Below, piece by piece: positions 25,942 through 34,388 of a DNA stretch of 51,263 bases (the stretch's first letter is position 1; each line of letters begins with the position of its first letter). The position numbers were made by a program, and so were the translations under genes. The notes under the pieces are model-generated. The model was not told where the DNA came from. It did no database searches and saw only the letters and a list, made by a program, of their open reading frames with translations. This stretch comes from Bradyrhizobium sp. WSM1743. GTDB taxonomy: Bacteria > Pseudomonadota > Alphaproteobacteria > Rhizobiales > Xanthobacteraceae. The DNA is taken from contig NZ_AXAZ01000062.1 in assembly GCF_000473065.1 (NCBI RefSeq), positions 203 to 51,465 of the forward strand. The letters are read 5' to 3'.

Positions 25942-26964
25942 ATGCTGTTTCCAACCACGATCGCCGGCTCCTTGCCGAAACCGGAATGGCTCGCCGAGCC
26001 CAACATGCTCTGGGCGCCCTGGAAGTCAGAGGGCGACGAGCTTCTCCGCGCCAAGCGCGATGCAACGCTGATCTGGCTGAAGATCCAGGAGGACGCCGGC
26101 ATCGACATCGTCACTGAAGGCGAGCAGGCCCGTCAGCATTTCGTCCACGGCTTCCTGGAGAAGATCGAAGGCATCGATTTCGCCCACAAGGTCGAGATGG
26201 GCATCCGCAAGGACCGCTACAAGGCAATGGTGCCGCAGGTGGTCGCCCCGCTCCGCCTCAAGGGCCGCGTCCACGCCTTCGAGGCGCGCGTAGCGCGCAC
26301 GCACACGAAGAAGCAGCTGAAATTCACCCTGCCCGGGCCAATGACCATCATCGACACCATCGCCGATCGCTATTATGGCGACCGCGTGAAGATGGCCTTT
26401 GCCTTCGCCGAGCTGCTCAACGAGGAGGCCAAGGCGCTGCAGGCCGACGGCGTCGATCTCGTGCAGTTCGACGAGCCGGCCTTCAACGTCTACATGGACG
26501 AGGTCAACGACTGGGGCATCAAGGCGCTGGAGCGCGCCGCACAGGGGCTGTCCTGCGCCACCGCCGTTCACATCTGCTACGGCTACGGCATCAAGGCCAA
26601 CACCGACTGGAAAGAAACGCTGGGCAGCCAATGGCGGCAGTACGAGCAGATCTTCCCGGCGATCGACGCGAGCCCGATCCAGCAGGTCGCGATCGAATGC
26701 CGCAATTCGAAGGTACCGCTCGAGCTGCTGGCGCTGCTCAAGAGCAAGATCGTGCAAGCCGGCGTGATCGACGTCGCCAGCGACACGGTTGAGACTGCCG
26801 AGGACGTCGTGAAGGTGATCGAGGCGGTGTCGAAATTCGTGCCCAAAAGCAACATCATCGCGACAACCAATTGCGGCATGGCGCCGATGCGGCGGGAGAT
26901 CGCCGAGGCGAAGCTGGCGGCGCTCGGCGCCGGCGCTGCGCTGGCGCGCGAGAAATTGGGCTGA
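25942..26964 (+). CDS. Short MetE-like methionine synthase family protein
   Basis: This 340-residue protein corresponds to the C-terminal catalytic barrel of cobalamin-independent methionine synthase, without the N-terminal half. The zinc site is complete: His210 and Cys212 (AVHICYG), Glu252 (AIEC) and Cys311 (TNCGM). The substrate loop QFDEPAF is at about 175-181. Such core-MetE proteins are known or suspected to methylate homocysteine from donors other than polyglutamylated folate; the donor here is unknown. The start at 25942 has the RBS GGGAGG eight bases upstream. A longer upstream open frame is antisense to the isomerase gene and was rejected. Confidence 0.87.
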   Translation: MLFPTTIAGSLPKPEWLAEPNMLWAPWKSEGDELLRAKRDATLIWLKIQEDAGIDIVTEGEQARQHFVHGFLEKIEGIDFAHKVEMGIRKDRYKAMVPQVVAPLRLKGRVHAFEARVARTHTKKQLKFTLPGPMTIIDTIADRYYGDRVKMAFAFAELLNEEAKALQADGVDLVQFDEPAFNVYMDEVNDWGIKALERAAQGLSCATAVHICYGYGIKANTDWKETLGSQWRQYEQIFPAIDASPIQQVAIECRNSKVPLELLALLKSKIVQAGVIDVASDTVETAEDVVKVIEAVSKFVPKSNIIATTNCGMAPMRREIAEAKLAALGAGAALAREKLG

Positions 26965-26988
26965 TCACGACGACGACGTCGGCTTCGC

Positions 26989-27606
26989 TTAGCCCAACGC
27001 CGTTGGATGCAGCACGGGCTGATAGCCGGCGATGATCGCGCGCAGCGCGGAAGGCGGCGTCAACAACATCGGGTGATCGAACACGCGTGCATGCGGCGCG
27101 TAGCCCGCTGGCGACCACAGCCGCGCCTTTCCCTGTATCACCAGAAAGCTGTCTTCGCCCTGCTGCACCATCGCGCCGTCGGGCAGGTCTGCCAGCGGCA
27201 TCGGGAGCGGGTGCAACCGCTTGCGGCGGCGGTCGAGACGCTCCCGATGCAGAACGGCATCCATCGTCTTCGCACTGACGTCGCTTGCAGCATTCCCCGC
27301 TTGCCATGCCGCGCGAAACCGTTTGGCGTCGTCGCGGCGGCAGAAGAAGCAGGGCCGATGGCCTGCAGCGAAGGCGGTGGCCTCGTCGAGGAAGAACAGC
27401 TCGGTCCAGCTCCGCCGTGCCATCACCGGCCGCCGCCAGCCGCGGAATTCGCACAGGCATGTGATCCAGGCCGGCGTCGACCAGCGCTTCTTCAGCAGGG
27501 TCTTCGTGGCAGGATCATGGATGATGCCGCGATTGCCGGTGAACATCCCGCGATGCGGCGTGGCGATGATGTCGCCGGTCGGCGTGACGCGATTTTGTAG
27601 GGGCAT
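26989..27606 (-). CDS. Conserved hypothetical protein with Cys pairs
   Basis: I do not recognise a named family. The 205-residue protein has two cysteine clusters, ITCLCEF near residue 50 and HRPCFFCRRDDAKRF near 85, which could bind a metal. It also contains a basic stretch (HRERLDRRRKRLHPLP) and a C-terminal half with ARLWSPAGYAP. No signal peptide or membrane segment is seen. The codon pattern is like that of the neighbours, and the full-length open frame suggests a real gene. It is convergent with the MetE-like gene, 24 bases away. Confidence 0.65.
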   Translation of the reverse strand: MPLQNRVTPTGDIIATPHRGMFTGNRGIIHDPATKTLLKKRWSTPAWITCLCEFRGWRRPVMARRSWTELFFLDEATAFAAGHRPCFFCRRDDAKRFRAAWQAGNAASDVSAKTMDAVLHRERLDRRRKRLHPLPMPLADLPDGAMVQQGEDSFLVIQGKARLWSPAGYAPHARVFDHPMLLTPPSALRAIIAGYQPVLHPTALG

Positions 27607-27628
27607 GGTGCCGGCCCACTACACTGAT

Positions 27629-27729
27629 GTCATTCCGGAGCGGTCCGCAGGACCGAACCCGGAATCTCGAGATTCTCTGGTGCGCAATTGCGCACCATAG
27701 TTCGATGCTTTGCATCGCCCCGGAATGAC
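27629..27729. repeat. Family A palindromic repeat
   Basis: The left arm GTCATTCCGGAGCGGTCCGC and right arm CGCCCCGGAATGAC flank an inner block that includes an extra palindrome, TGCGCAATTGCGCA. It lies between the unknown gene at 26989 and gpt. Confidence 0.88.
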
Positions 27730-27737
27730 TCTTTCCC

Positions 27738-28265
27738 TCACGCCGCGCCGTCGCGCAGCGGCGGGTGATAGGACAGCGCGGTGTCCCAGGGGAAGAAGAT
27801 CCAGGTGTCCTGCGAAACTTCCGTGATGAAGGTGTCGACCAGCGGGCGTCCCATCGGCTTGGCATAGACCGTGGCGAAATGCGCGTCCGGCAGCATCTCA
27901 CGCACCAGCTTGCCGGTCTTGCCGGTGTCGACGAGGTCATCGACGATCAGCAGCCCCTTGCCGGTGCCGCCGCCGAGCTTGATCGCCGCTTCGGAAATGC
28001 CCTTGAGGACCTGGAGCTCGCCCTGCTTGTTGTGGTCGTAGCTGGCAATGCAGACCGTATCGATCACGCGCACGCCGAGTTCGCGCGCCACGATTGCGGC
28101 CGGCACCAAGCCGCCGCGGGTGATCGCAATCACTGCGTGGAACGGGCCGACCTCATTGAGCCGCCAGGTCAGCGCCCGGCAATCCCGGTGGAACTGGTCC
28201 CACGAGACCGGGAAGGCCTTGCCAGCCTTCTCCTGCGCGTTCAGTTCCGGTGCTTCACCAGCCAT
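27738..28265 (-). CDS. gpt: Xanthine (xanthine-guanine) phosphoribosyltransferase
   Basis: This 175-residue type I phosphoribosyltransferase has the PRPP-binding motif GLLIVDDLVDTGKT. A purine-binding C-terminal part ends in WIFFPWDTALSY, which matches bacterial XGPRT. It converts xanthine, and to some extent guanine, with PRPP to the nucleotide in the cytoplasm, salvaging purines. Length is slightly above the E. coli enzyme because of an N-terminal extension (MAGEAPELNAQEKAGKAF). A nucleoside transporter occurs 8 kb away but is not in the same unit. Confidence 0.92.
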   Translation of the reverse strand: MAGEAPELNAQEKAGKAFPVSWDQFHRDCRALTWRLNEVGPFHAVIAITRGGLVPAAIVARELGVRVIDTVCIASYDHNKQGELQVLKGISEAAIKLGGGTGKGLLIVDDLVDTGKTGKLVREMLPDAHFATVYAKPMGRPLVDTFITEVSQDTWIFFPWDTALSYHPPLRDGAA

Positions 28266-28301
28266 TGTCCTCTCCTGCTTCGTCTGCCGGCAAAGTCCCT
28301 G

Positions 28302-29039
28302 CTAACGGGTGATGTTCAATCCCGCCAGCATTTCCTTCACCGCAGCCATCGCTGCCGTCAGCTTCTCCGGATCGCGCGAGCGCACCACCAGATTGGTATT
28401 GGGCTTCTGCTCCTCGTCCATGAAGGGATAGCTGCCGATGATGGTGTCCGGATGGGCGGCGGCGATCGCCCGCAGCGGGCTGCCGATGTCGCCCTCGCGC
28501 GCATTGGCGCGGACCGATTCGGACAGCATGCGCATGCCCGACTTCAGCTTGGGCGCGACGATGTCCATCATCGCCTGCATGATCGAAGGCACGCCAGCCA
28601 TCACGATGACATTGCCGATCTTGAAGCCGGGAGCGAGGATGGTTGCGCTCTGAATCAGCTCAGCCCCGTCGGGGATGCGGGCCATGCGCAGGCGGGCCTC
28701 GTTGAGGTCCTGCTCGCTCCAGCGCTCGCGGAAGCGGGCAACGACCTCCGGGTGATGATCGATACCGACGCCGAACGCCTTGGCGACGGCATCGGCGGTG
28801 ATGTCGTCATGGGTCGGGCCGATGCCGCCCGTTGTGAAGACGTAACTGTAGCGATGGCGCAGTGCGTCCAGGGCGGCGATGATGTCGGCCTCGTCGTCGG
28901 AGACGATCCGGACTTCCTTCAGGTCGATGCCGATATTGGTCAGGTATTCGGCGATGAAGCCGATGTTCTTGTCCTTGGTCCGGCCGGACAGGATTTCGTC
29001 CCCAATGACCAGAATGCCCGCCGTGACGATGTCGCTCAT
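28302..29039 (-). CDS. CinA/MoaB-type molybdopterin-binding domain protein
   Basis: This 245-residue protein consists of a CinA N-terminal (MoCF_biosynth) domain: AGILVIGDEILSGRTKDKN, then the signature TTGGIGPTHDDITADAVA. The C-terminal nicotinamide-nucleotide amidase domain of full CinA is absent. CinA N-domains are related to ADP-ribose pyrophosphatase activity and to molybdopterin binding, so the role could be nucleotide clean-up. It precedes gpt on the same strand with 36 bases between them, so the two may be co-transcribed. Confidence 0.9.
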   Translation of the reverse strand: MSDIVTAGILVIGDEILSGRTKDKNIGFIAEYLTNIGIDLKEVRIVSDDEADIIAALDALRHRYSYVFTTGGIGPTHDDITADAVAKAFGVGIDHHPEVVARFRERWSEQDLNEARLRMARIPDGAELIQSATILAPGFKIGNVIVMAGVPSIMQAMMDIVAPKLKSGMRMLSESVRANAREGDIGSPLRAIAAAHPDTIIGSYPFMDEEQKPNTNLVVRSRDPEKLTAAMAAVKEMLAGLNITR

Positions 29040-29321
29040 GCCTTAAGTCCCTCACCTGTGACGCCGACTTTGCCGAGGTAACGCATTGAAGTCACGCGGT
29101 TTTGCTACCGAAATAAGCAGTCCTCAGCCATTTTTTCAGGCAAGCCGCCGGCTGTCCCCGGCAAATGCCCCTTCTCCATGCTTATCGCGCTGGCCCGGCC
29201 CTTGCTACCTCCTACGGAAGTCATGCACTCTCACGGCATGGCCACAGGACGTTGCGGTCTTCAGCAAGGCCCAAGCGACCTGACCAATGGTGCAACGCCT
29301 GGGGGCGAACAGTCGGGATCT

Positions 29322-30740
29322 ATGGCAGTCGCGTTTGACGAAATGAATATTCCCGGCGGGGACCTTCGCCCCGCCTATCAGGAGCTGGCGCGCTGGCTCA
29401 AGGAGACGCCCGCCGAGGCGCTCGAATATCGGCGCCAGGAGGCCGAGCTGCTGTTCCGACGGATCGGCATTACCTTCGCGGTCTACGGCGATTCCGAGTC
29501 CACCGAGCGCCTGATCCCCTTCGACGTGATCCCGCGGATCATGTCCGGCAAGGAATGGACGCTGCTGGAGAAGGGCCTGAAGCAGCGCGTGCGCGCGCTC
29601 AACATGTTCCTGCGCGACATCTATCACGGCCGCGACATCCTCCGCGCCGAGATCGTGCCCGACGACCTCATCTTCCAGAACCCGGTGTTCCGCCCCGAGA
29701 TGAACGGCCAGCAGGTGCCGCATGACGTCTACGTGCACATCGCCGGCATCGACATCGTGCGGGTCGATGCCGAGGACTTCATCGTGCTGGAGGACAATGC
29801 CCGCACGCCGTCGGGCGTGTCCTACATGCTGGAAAACCGCGAGATCATGATGCGGCTGTTTCCGGATCTGTTCGCCCGCCACAAGGTGGCGCCGGTCGAG
29901 CGCTATCCGGACGAGCTGCTCGCGGCGCTGCGCTCGGTCGCGCCGCAAAGCGCATCTGGCGAGCCGACCGTCGCCCTGCTCACGCCCGGCGTCTACAATT
30001 CGGCCTATTACGAGCACTCCTTCCTCGCCGACAAGCTCGGTATCGAGCTGGTCGAAGGCCGTGACCTCATCGTCAAGAACAACGAAGTGTTCATGCGGAC
30101 GACGGAGGGGCTGAAGCGGGTCGACGTGATCTATCGCCGCGTCGATGATGACTTCCTCGATCCGCTCACCTTCCGTCCCGACTCCGTGCTTGGCGTGCCC
30201 GGGCTGATGTCGGCCTATGCGGCCGGCAACATCACGCTCGCCAACGCCGTCGGCACCGGCATCGCCGACGATAAGGCGATCTACTCCTACATGCCTGATA
30301 TCGTGAAATTCTATCTCGGCGAGGAGCCGATCCTGAAGAACGTGCCGACCTGGCGCTGCCGCGAGCCGAAGGACCTCGCCTATGTGCTGGACAATCTGAG
30401 CGAGCTCGTCGTCAAGGAGGTGCATGGCTCCGGCGGCTACGGCATGCTGATCGGACCCGCCGCGACCAAAGCGACGATCGAAGCATTCCGCGACAAGCTC
30501 AAGCGCGAGCCGGAAGGTTTCATCGCGCAGCCGACGCTGGCGCTCTCGACCTGCCCGACCTGCACGACAAGCGGTCTCGCCCCGCGCCATGTCGATCTTC
30601 GCCCCTTCGTGCTCACGGGCAGCAAGAGCACCACCATCGTGCCCGGCGGGCTCACCCGCGTCGCACTCAAGGAAGGCTCCCTGGTGGTGAACTCAAGCCA
30701 GGGCGGCGGCACCAAAGACACCTGGATTTTGGACGAGTAG
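29322..30740 (+). CDS. Circularly permuted ATP-grasp protein of the Anbu set
   Basis: This is a protein of about 472 residues, starting at MAVAFDEMNIPGGDLRPAY. It matches the COG2308-type circularly permuted ATP-grasp family through ITFAVYGDSESTERLIPFD, FLRDIYHGRDIL, VLEDNARTPSGVSYMLENR and the late Lys/Gly loop VVKEVHGSGGYGMLIGP. The last of these would be the ATP-grasp nucleotide loop brought to the C-terminal side. Family members are predicted amide- or peptide-bond-forming ligases; no substrate is established. It is followed after 4 bases by the alpha-E gene, then by transglutaminase-like and Anbu genes. An upstream in-frame start at 29178 adds 48 residues without similarity, so the start is uncertain. 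Confidence 0.9.
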   Translation: MAVAFDEMNIPGGDLRPAYQELARWLKETPAEALEYRRQEAELLFRRIGITFAVYGDSESTERLIPFDVIPRIMSGKEWTLLEKGLKQRVRALNMFLRDIYHGRDILRAEIVPDDLIFQNPVFRPEMNGQQVPHDVYVHIAGIDIVRVDAEDFIVLEDNARTPSGVSYMLENREIMMRLFPDLFARHKVAPVERYPDELLAALRSVAPQSASGEPTVALLTPGVYNSAYYEHSFLADKLGIELVEGRDLIVKNNEVFMRTTEGLKRVDVIYRRVDDDFLDPLTFRPDSVLGVPGLMSAYAAGNITLANAVGTGIADDKAIYSYMPDIVKFYLGEEPILKNVPTWRCREPKDLAYVLDNLSELVVKEVHGSGGYGMLIGPAATKATIEAFRDKLKREPEGFIAQPTLALSTCPTCTTSGLAPRHVDLRPFVLTGSKSTTIVPGGLTRVALKEGSLVVNSSQGGGTKDTWILDE

Positions 30741-30744
30741 AGAG

Positions 30745-31689
30745 ATGCTGTCGCGTACCGCCGAAAACCTCTACTGGCTCGCCCGCTACGTCGAACGGGC
30801 CGAATATCTCGCGCGCACCATCGATGCGACGCTGCGCGTCACCGCGCTTCCCGCCGCCTATATCGGCAAGACCAACGAGTGGGACTCGGCGCTGCTCACC
30901 GCCGGCGTCGCCGCGAGCTTCTACCAGGCCTATGAGGAAGCCAACGAGCACAACGTCGTCGAGTATCTCTCGTTCTCGCCGAACAATCCCTCCTCGATCC
31001 GGAACTGCATCGAAGCAGCGCGGCTGAATTCGCGCTCGGTGCGCACCGCGCTGACCAGCGAGATGTGGGACACCATCAACTCGGCCTGGATCGAGCTTCA
31101 GGCGGTCTGGAGCAAGGGCACCTCGACGCGCGAGGACCTCGCCAAATTCCTCCGCTTCGTGCAGGAAACCTCGCTTCGCTTCGACGGCTCGGCCTACCGG
31201 ACTATGCTGCGCAACGACGCCTATTGGTTCTCACGGATGGGTGTGCATCTGGAACGCGCCGACAACACCGCGCGCATTCTCGACGTGAAGTATCACGTGC
31301 TGTTGCCCGAGGAGGAGCATGTCGGCGGTCCGCTCGATTTCTATCAGTGGAGCTCGATCCTGCGCTCGGTCTCGGCGCTGACCGCCTATCACTGGGTCTA
31401 TCGCGAGACGCTGAAGCCGTGGCTGATCGCGGATCTCCTGATTCTCAACGACACGCTGCCGCGTTCGCTCGCCAGCTGCTACGGCAACCTCGTGCGCAAC
31501 CTCGACCAGATCGGCGTCGCCTATGGCCGCCAGGGCCCGGCCCAGCGCCACGCCCGCGGCATCCGCAACCGGCTGGAACACAGCAACATGAACGACATTT
31601 TCCAGCATGGCGTGCATGAATTCATTCAGGAATTCATCACGGACAATTCCAGGCTGGGCGAAATCATCACGAAGCAGTATTTGATCTGA
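30745..31689 (+). CDS. Alpha-E domain protein of the Anbu set
   Basis: This all-helical protein of 314 residues opens with MLSRTAENLYWLARYVERAEYLARTI, the defining start of the alpha-E (COG2307) family. It continues with EMWDTINSAWIEL, MLRNDAYWFSRMGVHLERADNTARILD and a helical C-terminus. Alpha-E proteins are always linked or fused to circularly permuted ATP-grasp ligases and may act as partners or carry the substrate; the activity is unknown. It starts 4 bases after the ATP-grasp stop with GAGAG as RBS, so the two are tightly coupled. A palindromic repeat follows before the transglutaminase-like gene. Confidence 0.92.
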   Translation: MLSRTAENLYWLARYVERAEYLARTIDATLRVTALPAAYIGKTNEWDSALLTAGVAASFYQAYEEANEHNVVEYLSFSPNNPSSIRNCIEAARLNSRSVRTALTSEMWDTINSAWIELQAVWSKGTSTREDLAKFLRFVQETSLRFDGSAYRTMLRNDAYWFSRMGVHLERADNTARILDVKYHVLLPEEEHVGGPLDFYQWSSILRSVSALTAYHWVYRETLKPWLIADLLILNDTLPRSLASCYGNLVRNLDQIGVAYGRQGPAQRHARGIRNRLEHSNMNDIFQHGVHEFIQEFITDNSRLGEIITKQYLI

Positions 31690-31695
31690 CCTTCG

Positions 31696-31776
31696 GTCAT
31701 TCCGGGATGGTCCGAAGGACCAGACCCGGAATCTCGAGATTCCGGGTTCGGTCCTTCGGACCGCCCCGGAATGACG
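31696..31776. repeat. Family A palindromic repeat inside the Anbu set
   Basis: Arms GTCATTCCGGGATGGTCCG and CCGCCCCGGAATGACG flank the centre CCGGAATCTCGAGATTCCGG. It fills most of the 105-base gap between the alpha-E and transglutaminase-like genes. An ATG within its right end is in frame with the next gene but is part of the repeat. Confidence 0.92.
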
Positions 31777-31794
31777 CCAAAACCACGGTCCACC

Positions 31795-32643
31795 ATGCGC
31801 CTGCGAATCCAGCACACCACGACCTATCGCTACGAGCCGCCGGCCACCAGCGTGATCCAGATCCTGCGCATGACGCCGGGCAGCCATGATGGGCAGTACG
31901 TCGCGGAATGGCAGATCGACGTCTCCACCGACACCAAGCTCGACATGCATGAGGACGCGTTCGGCAACGTCACCCACGTGCTGTCGTGCGGGCCTGTCGG
32001 CGACATCCAGATCACCGCCGAGGGACTGATCGAGACCCACGACACCGGCGGCGTGCTGCGCGGCACTGACGAGCGTTTCCCGGCCGGCATGTTCCTGCGC
32101 GCCACCGACCTCACCTCCGTCAATCCGGCGATGACGGCGGTTGCGCGCCAGTTGCGGAGCGAGGCCGAGAGCGACACGTTGGGCTTCCTGCACACGCTGA
32201 TGACGCAGATCGCCGATCACATGACGTTCGACGAGGACCCCACCAACAGTGGCACGTCCGCGGCGGAGGCGTTCGCGCTCAAGCGCGGGGTCTGCCAGGA
32301 CTACGCACACATCTTCATCGCCTGCGCCCGCGCCGGCGGCGTGCCGGCGCGCTTCGTCTCCGGGCATTTCCTGCGCGCGGACGACACGGTGCATCAGGAC
32401 GCCGGCCATGCCTGGGCGGAGGCTTACGTGCCCGATCTCGGCTGGGTCGGCTTCGATCCCGCCAACAGCATCTGCGCCACCGACGCCCATGTCCGCGTTG
32501 CGATCGGGCTCGATTATCTCGGCGCAGCCCCGGTGCGTGGCACGCGCTATGGCGGCGGCGCGGAAACGCTGACAGTGGCCGTGAAGGTCGAGCAGGCCGG
32601 CCGCGGCGGGCAGTCGCAATCGCAGTCCCAGCGGCAGGGATAG
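31795..32643 (+). CDS. Transglutaminase-like cysteine protease of the Anbu set
   Basis: This 282-residue protein has an N-terminal beta domain (MRLRIQHTTTYRYEPPATSV, bacterial transglutaminase N-domain) and a papain-like core. The triad is visible: Cys167 in KRGVCQDYAH, His205 in DAGHAWAEAYVP and Asp221 in WVGFDPANS. Bacterial members are usually peptidases or amidases rather than cross-linkers. Next to an ATP-grasp ligase it may reverse or process the linkage that enzyme makes. ATG 31795 was chosen because an ATG eight codons earlier lies inside the palindromic repeat. The C-terminus ends in a Gln/Ser-rich tail. Confidence 0.92.
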   Translation: MRLRIQHTTTYRYEPPATSVIQILRMTPGSHDGQYVAEWQIDVSTDTKLDMHEDAFGNVTHVLSCGPVGDIQITAEGLIETHDTGGVLRGTDERFPAGMFLRATDLTSVNPAMTAVARQLRSEAESDTLGFLHTLMTQIADHMTFDEDPTNSGTSAAEAFALKRGVCQDYAHIFIACARAGGVPARFVSGHFLRADDTVHQDAGHAWAEAYVPDLGWVGFDPANSICATDAHVRVAIGLDYLGAAPVRGTRYGGGAETLTVAVKVEQAGRGGQSQSQSQRQG

Positions 32644-32649
32644 CTTCGT

Positions 32650-32753
32650 CGTCATTCCGGGCCGCGCGCAGCGCGAGCCCGGAATCCATTCGTCCACCAA
32701 CTCCGCGGCTCAATGGATTCCGGGTTCGCGCTGACGCGCGCCCCGGAATGACG
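32650..32753. repeat. Family A palindromic repeat (long form) before the Anbu gene
   Basis: The left arm CGTCATTCCGGGCCGCGC and right arm GCGCGCCCCGGAATGACG flank inner inverted CCCGGAATCCATT and AATGGATTCCGGG. Its right half is nearly identical to the copy at 16848-16953. It lies between the transglutaminase-like and Anbu genes. Confidence 0.92.
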
Positions 32754-32825
32754 GCTGGAATCGGGGGTTTCATGCCCCCCCGAAATTGGCTAGTAATTCC
32801 GCGCAAACGCGTTCGGGGACTGGAA

Positions 32826-33584
32826 ATGACCTATTGCTGCGGAATCCTGGTTCGGGACGGTCTGGTGATGATCGCCGATACCCGCACCAATGCCGGCCTC
32901 GACAACGTCTCGACCTTCCGCAAGCTGCACATCTTCTCCAAGCCCGGCGAGCGCATCATGGCAATCGCCAGCGCCGGCAACCTCGCGATCAGCCAATCGG
33001 TGCTGTCGACGCTGACCGAAGGCCTCGAAGACCCCAATACGGGCGAGGTCGAGACGCTGATGAACGCGCCGACCATGTTCCAGGCCGCCCAGCGCATCGG
33101 CCGGGCGATCCGGGCGGTGCATGCGACCGAAGGGCCGGCGCTGAAATCCGAGGACGTGTCCTTCGACGTCTCCTTCCTGTTCGGCGGCCAGATCAAGGGC
33201 GCGCGCATGCGCCTGTTCATGGTCTACACCGCCGGCAATTTCATCGAGTGCACCACCGACACGCCCTACCTGCAGATCGGCGAGCACAAATACGGCAAGC
33301 CGGTGCTCGACCGCGCCATGCATTACGATGTCGAGCTCTACGAGGCGCTGAAGACCGGCCTGATCTCGATGGATTCGACCATGCGCTCGAACCTCGGCGT
33401 CGGCCTGCCGATCGACGTGCTGGTGGTGCGCACCGACGCCTGCGAGGCCGATCTCAACCACCGCATCGAGGCGGGCGAGCCCTATTTCCACGATCTGCGC
33501 TCGCGCTGGTCGGCGGCGCTGCGCGCGGCGCATCAGAACATTCCGCGCCCGCCCTACAAGAACGAAAAAGAACCCAAAACCTGA
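32826..33584 (+). CDS. Anbu, proteasome-type peptidase
   Basis: This 252-residue protein is of the Ntn-hydrolase beta-subunit family (COG3484, Anbu). It starts MTYCCGILVRDGLVMIADTR. Removal of Met would expose Thr1, with Asp17 in IADTR and Lys32 in FRKL in place of the classical Thr/Asp/Lys proteasome triad. The start at 32826 is fixed by this motif; an open frame beginning at 32748 would add 26 residues and bury the threonine, so it was rejected. Anbu proteins form open or spiral ring-like assemblies in other bacteria, and their peptide substrate is not established. It follows the ATP-grasp, alpha-E and transglutaminase-like genes, the known Anbu neighbourhood. Confidence 0.94.
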   Translation: MTYCCGILVRDGLVMIADTRTNAGLDNVSTFRKLHIFSKPGERIMAIASAGNLAISQSVLSTLTEGLEDPNTGEVETLMNAPTMFQAAQRIGRAIRAVHATEGPALKSEDVSFDVSFLFGGQIKGARMRLFMVYTAGNFIECTTDTPYLQIGEHKYGKPVLDRAMHYDVELYEALKTGLISMDSTMRSNLGVGLPIDVLVVRTDACEADLNHRIEAGEPYFHDLRSRWSAALRAAHQNIPRPPYKNEKEPKT

Positions 33585-33610
33585 CAGCTCAAGAGAAAAG
33601 GCAGGAAACG

Positions 33611-34369
33611 ATGAGTGAAGCGAAAAAGATCGCATTGGTGACAGGCGCCGGCACCGGCGTCGGGCGCGCGGCGTCGCTGGCGCTGATGAACACCGGCTTC
33701 ACCGTGGTGCTCGCAGGCCGCCGGCTCGACATGCTCGAGGAGACGGCGAAGCTCGGTCCCGCGGGAAAAAGCCTCTGCGTCACCGCCGACATGACCAAAC
33801 CGGACTCCATCGCCGCGCTGTTTGCCAAGGTGAAGGAGACCTATGGCCGCCTCGACGTGCTCTTCAACAATGCCGGCATGGGCGCGCCGGCCGTAAACTT
33901 CGAGGACCTCAGCCTCGAGCAGTGGCAGGCGGTGGTGAACACCAATCTCACCGGCCCGTTCCTGTGCACCCAGCACGCCTTCCGCATCATGAAGGACCAG
34001 ACCCCGCGCGGCGGCCGCATCATCAACAACGGCTCGATCTCGGCACATGCGCCGCGGCCGTTCTCGGCCGCCTACACCTCGACCAAGCACGCCATCACGG
34101 GCCTGACCAAGGCCAGCAATCTCGACGGCCGCATGTACGACATCGCGGTCGGCCAGGTCGACATCGGCAACGCGGCGACGCCGATGACCGATCGCATGGT
34201 CAACGGCCCCGGCGTGCTGCAACCTGATGGCACCACCAAGCACGAGCCGCGCATGGACGCCAAGGCGGTCGGCGACGCCGTGGCCTACATGGCCAGCCTG
34301 CCGCTCGATGCCAACGTGCTGACCATGACGGTGATGGCGACCAAGATGCCGTTCGTGGGGCGGGGCTGA
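33611..34369 (+). CDS. SDR family oxidoreductase
   Basis: This 252-residue short-chain dehydrogenase has the NAD(P) motif TGAGTGVGRA at residues 11-20 and NNAG at 86-89. The catalytic set is Ser142 (NGSIS), Tyr155 and Lys159 (YTSTK). It oxidises or reduces an alcohol or carbonyl; the substrate is unknown. GCAGGAAACG before the ATG at 33611 gives a good RBS. It lies 26 bases after Anbu and may be co-transcribed with it, though SDR genes are not a fixed member of the Anbu set. Confidence 0.9.
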   Translation: MSEAKKIALVTGAGTGVGRAASLALMNTGFTVVLAGRRLDMLEETAKLGPAGKSLCVTADMTKPDSIAALFAKVKETYGRLDVLFNNAGMGAPAVNFEDLSLEQWQAVVNTNLTGPFLCTQHAFRIMKDQTPRGGRIINNGSISAHAPRPFSAAYTSTKHAITGLTKASNLDGRMYDIAVGQVDIGNAATPMTDRMVNGPGVLQPDGTTKHEPRMDAKAVGDAVAYMASLPLDANVLTMTVMATKMPFVGRG

Positions 34370-34388
34370 GGCAGGCCGTCTCAGCAAC

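Noticed and set aside
31771..31794. Upstream ATG for the transglutaminase-like gene
   Set aside because: This ATG belongs to the conserved end of the family A repeat (GGAATGACG); the family alignment starts at MRLRIQHTT.
31696..32753. Repeated palindromes mistaken for a CRISPR array
   Set aside because: Copies are dispersed over the whole window, are themselves long inverted repeats, have no regular spacers and no cas gene is present.
32748..32825. Upstream start for the Anbu gene
   Set aside because: It begins within the palindromic repeat and would bury the catalytic N-terminal threonine that the family needs.
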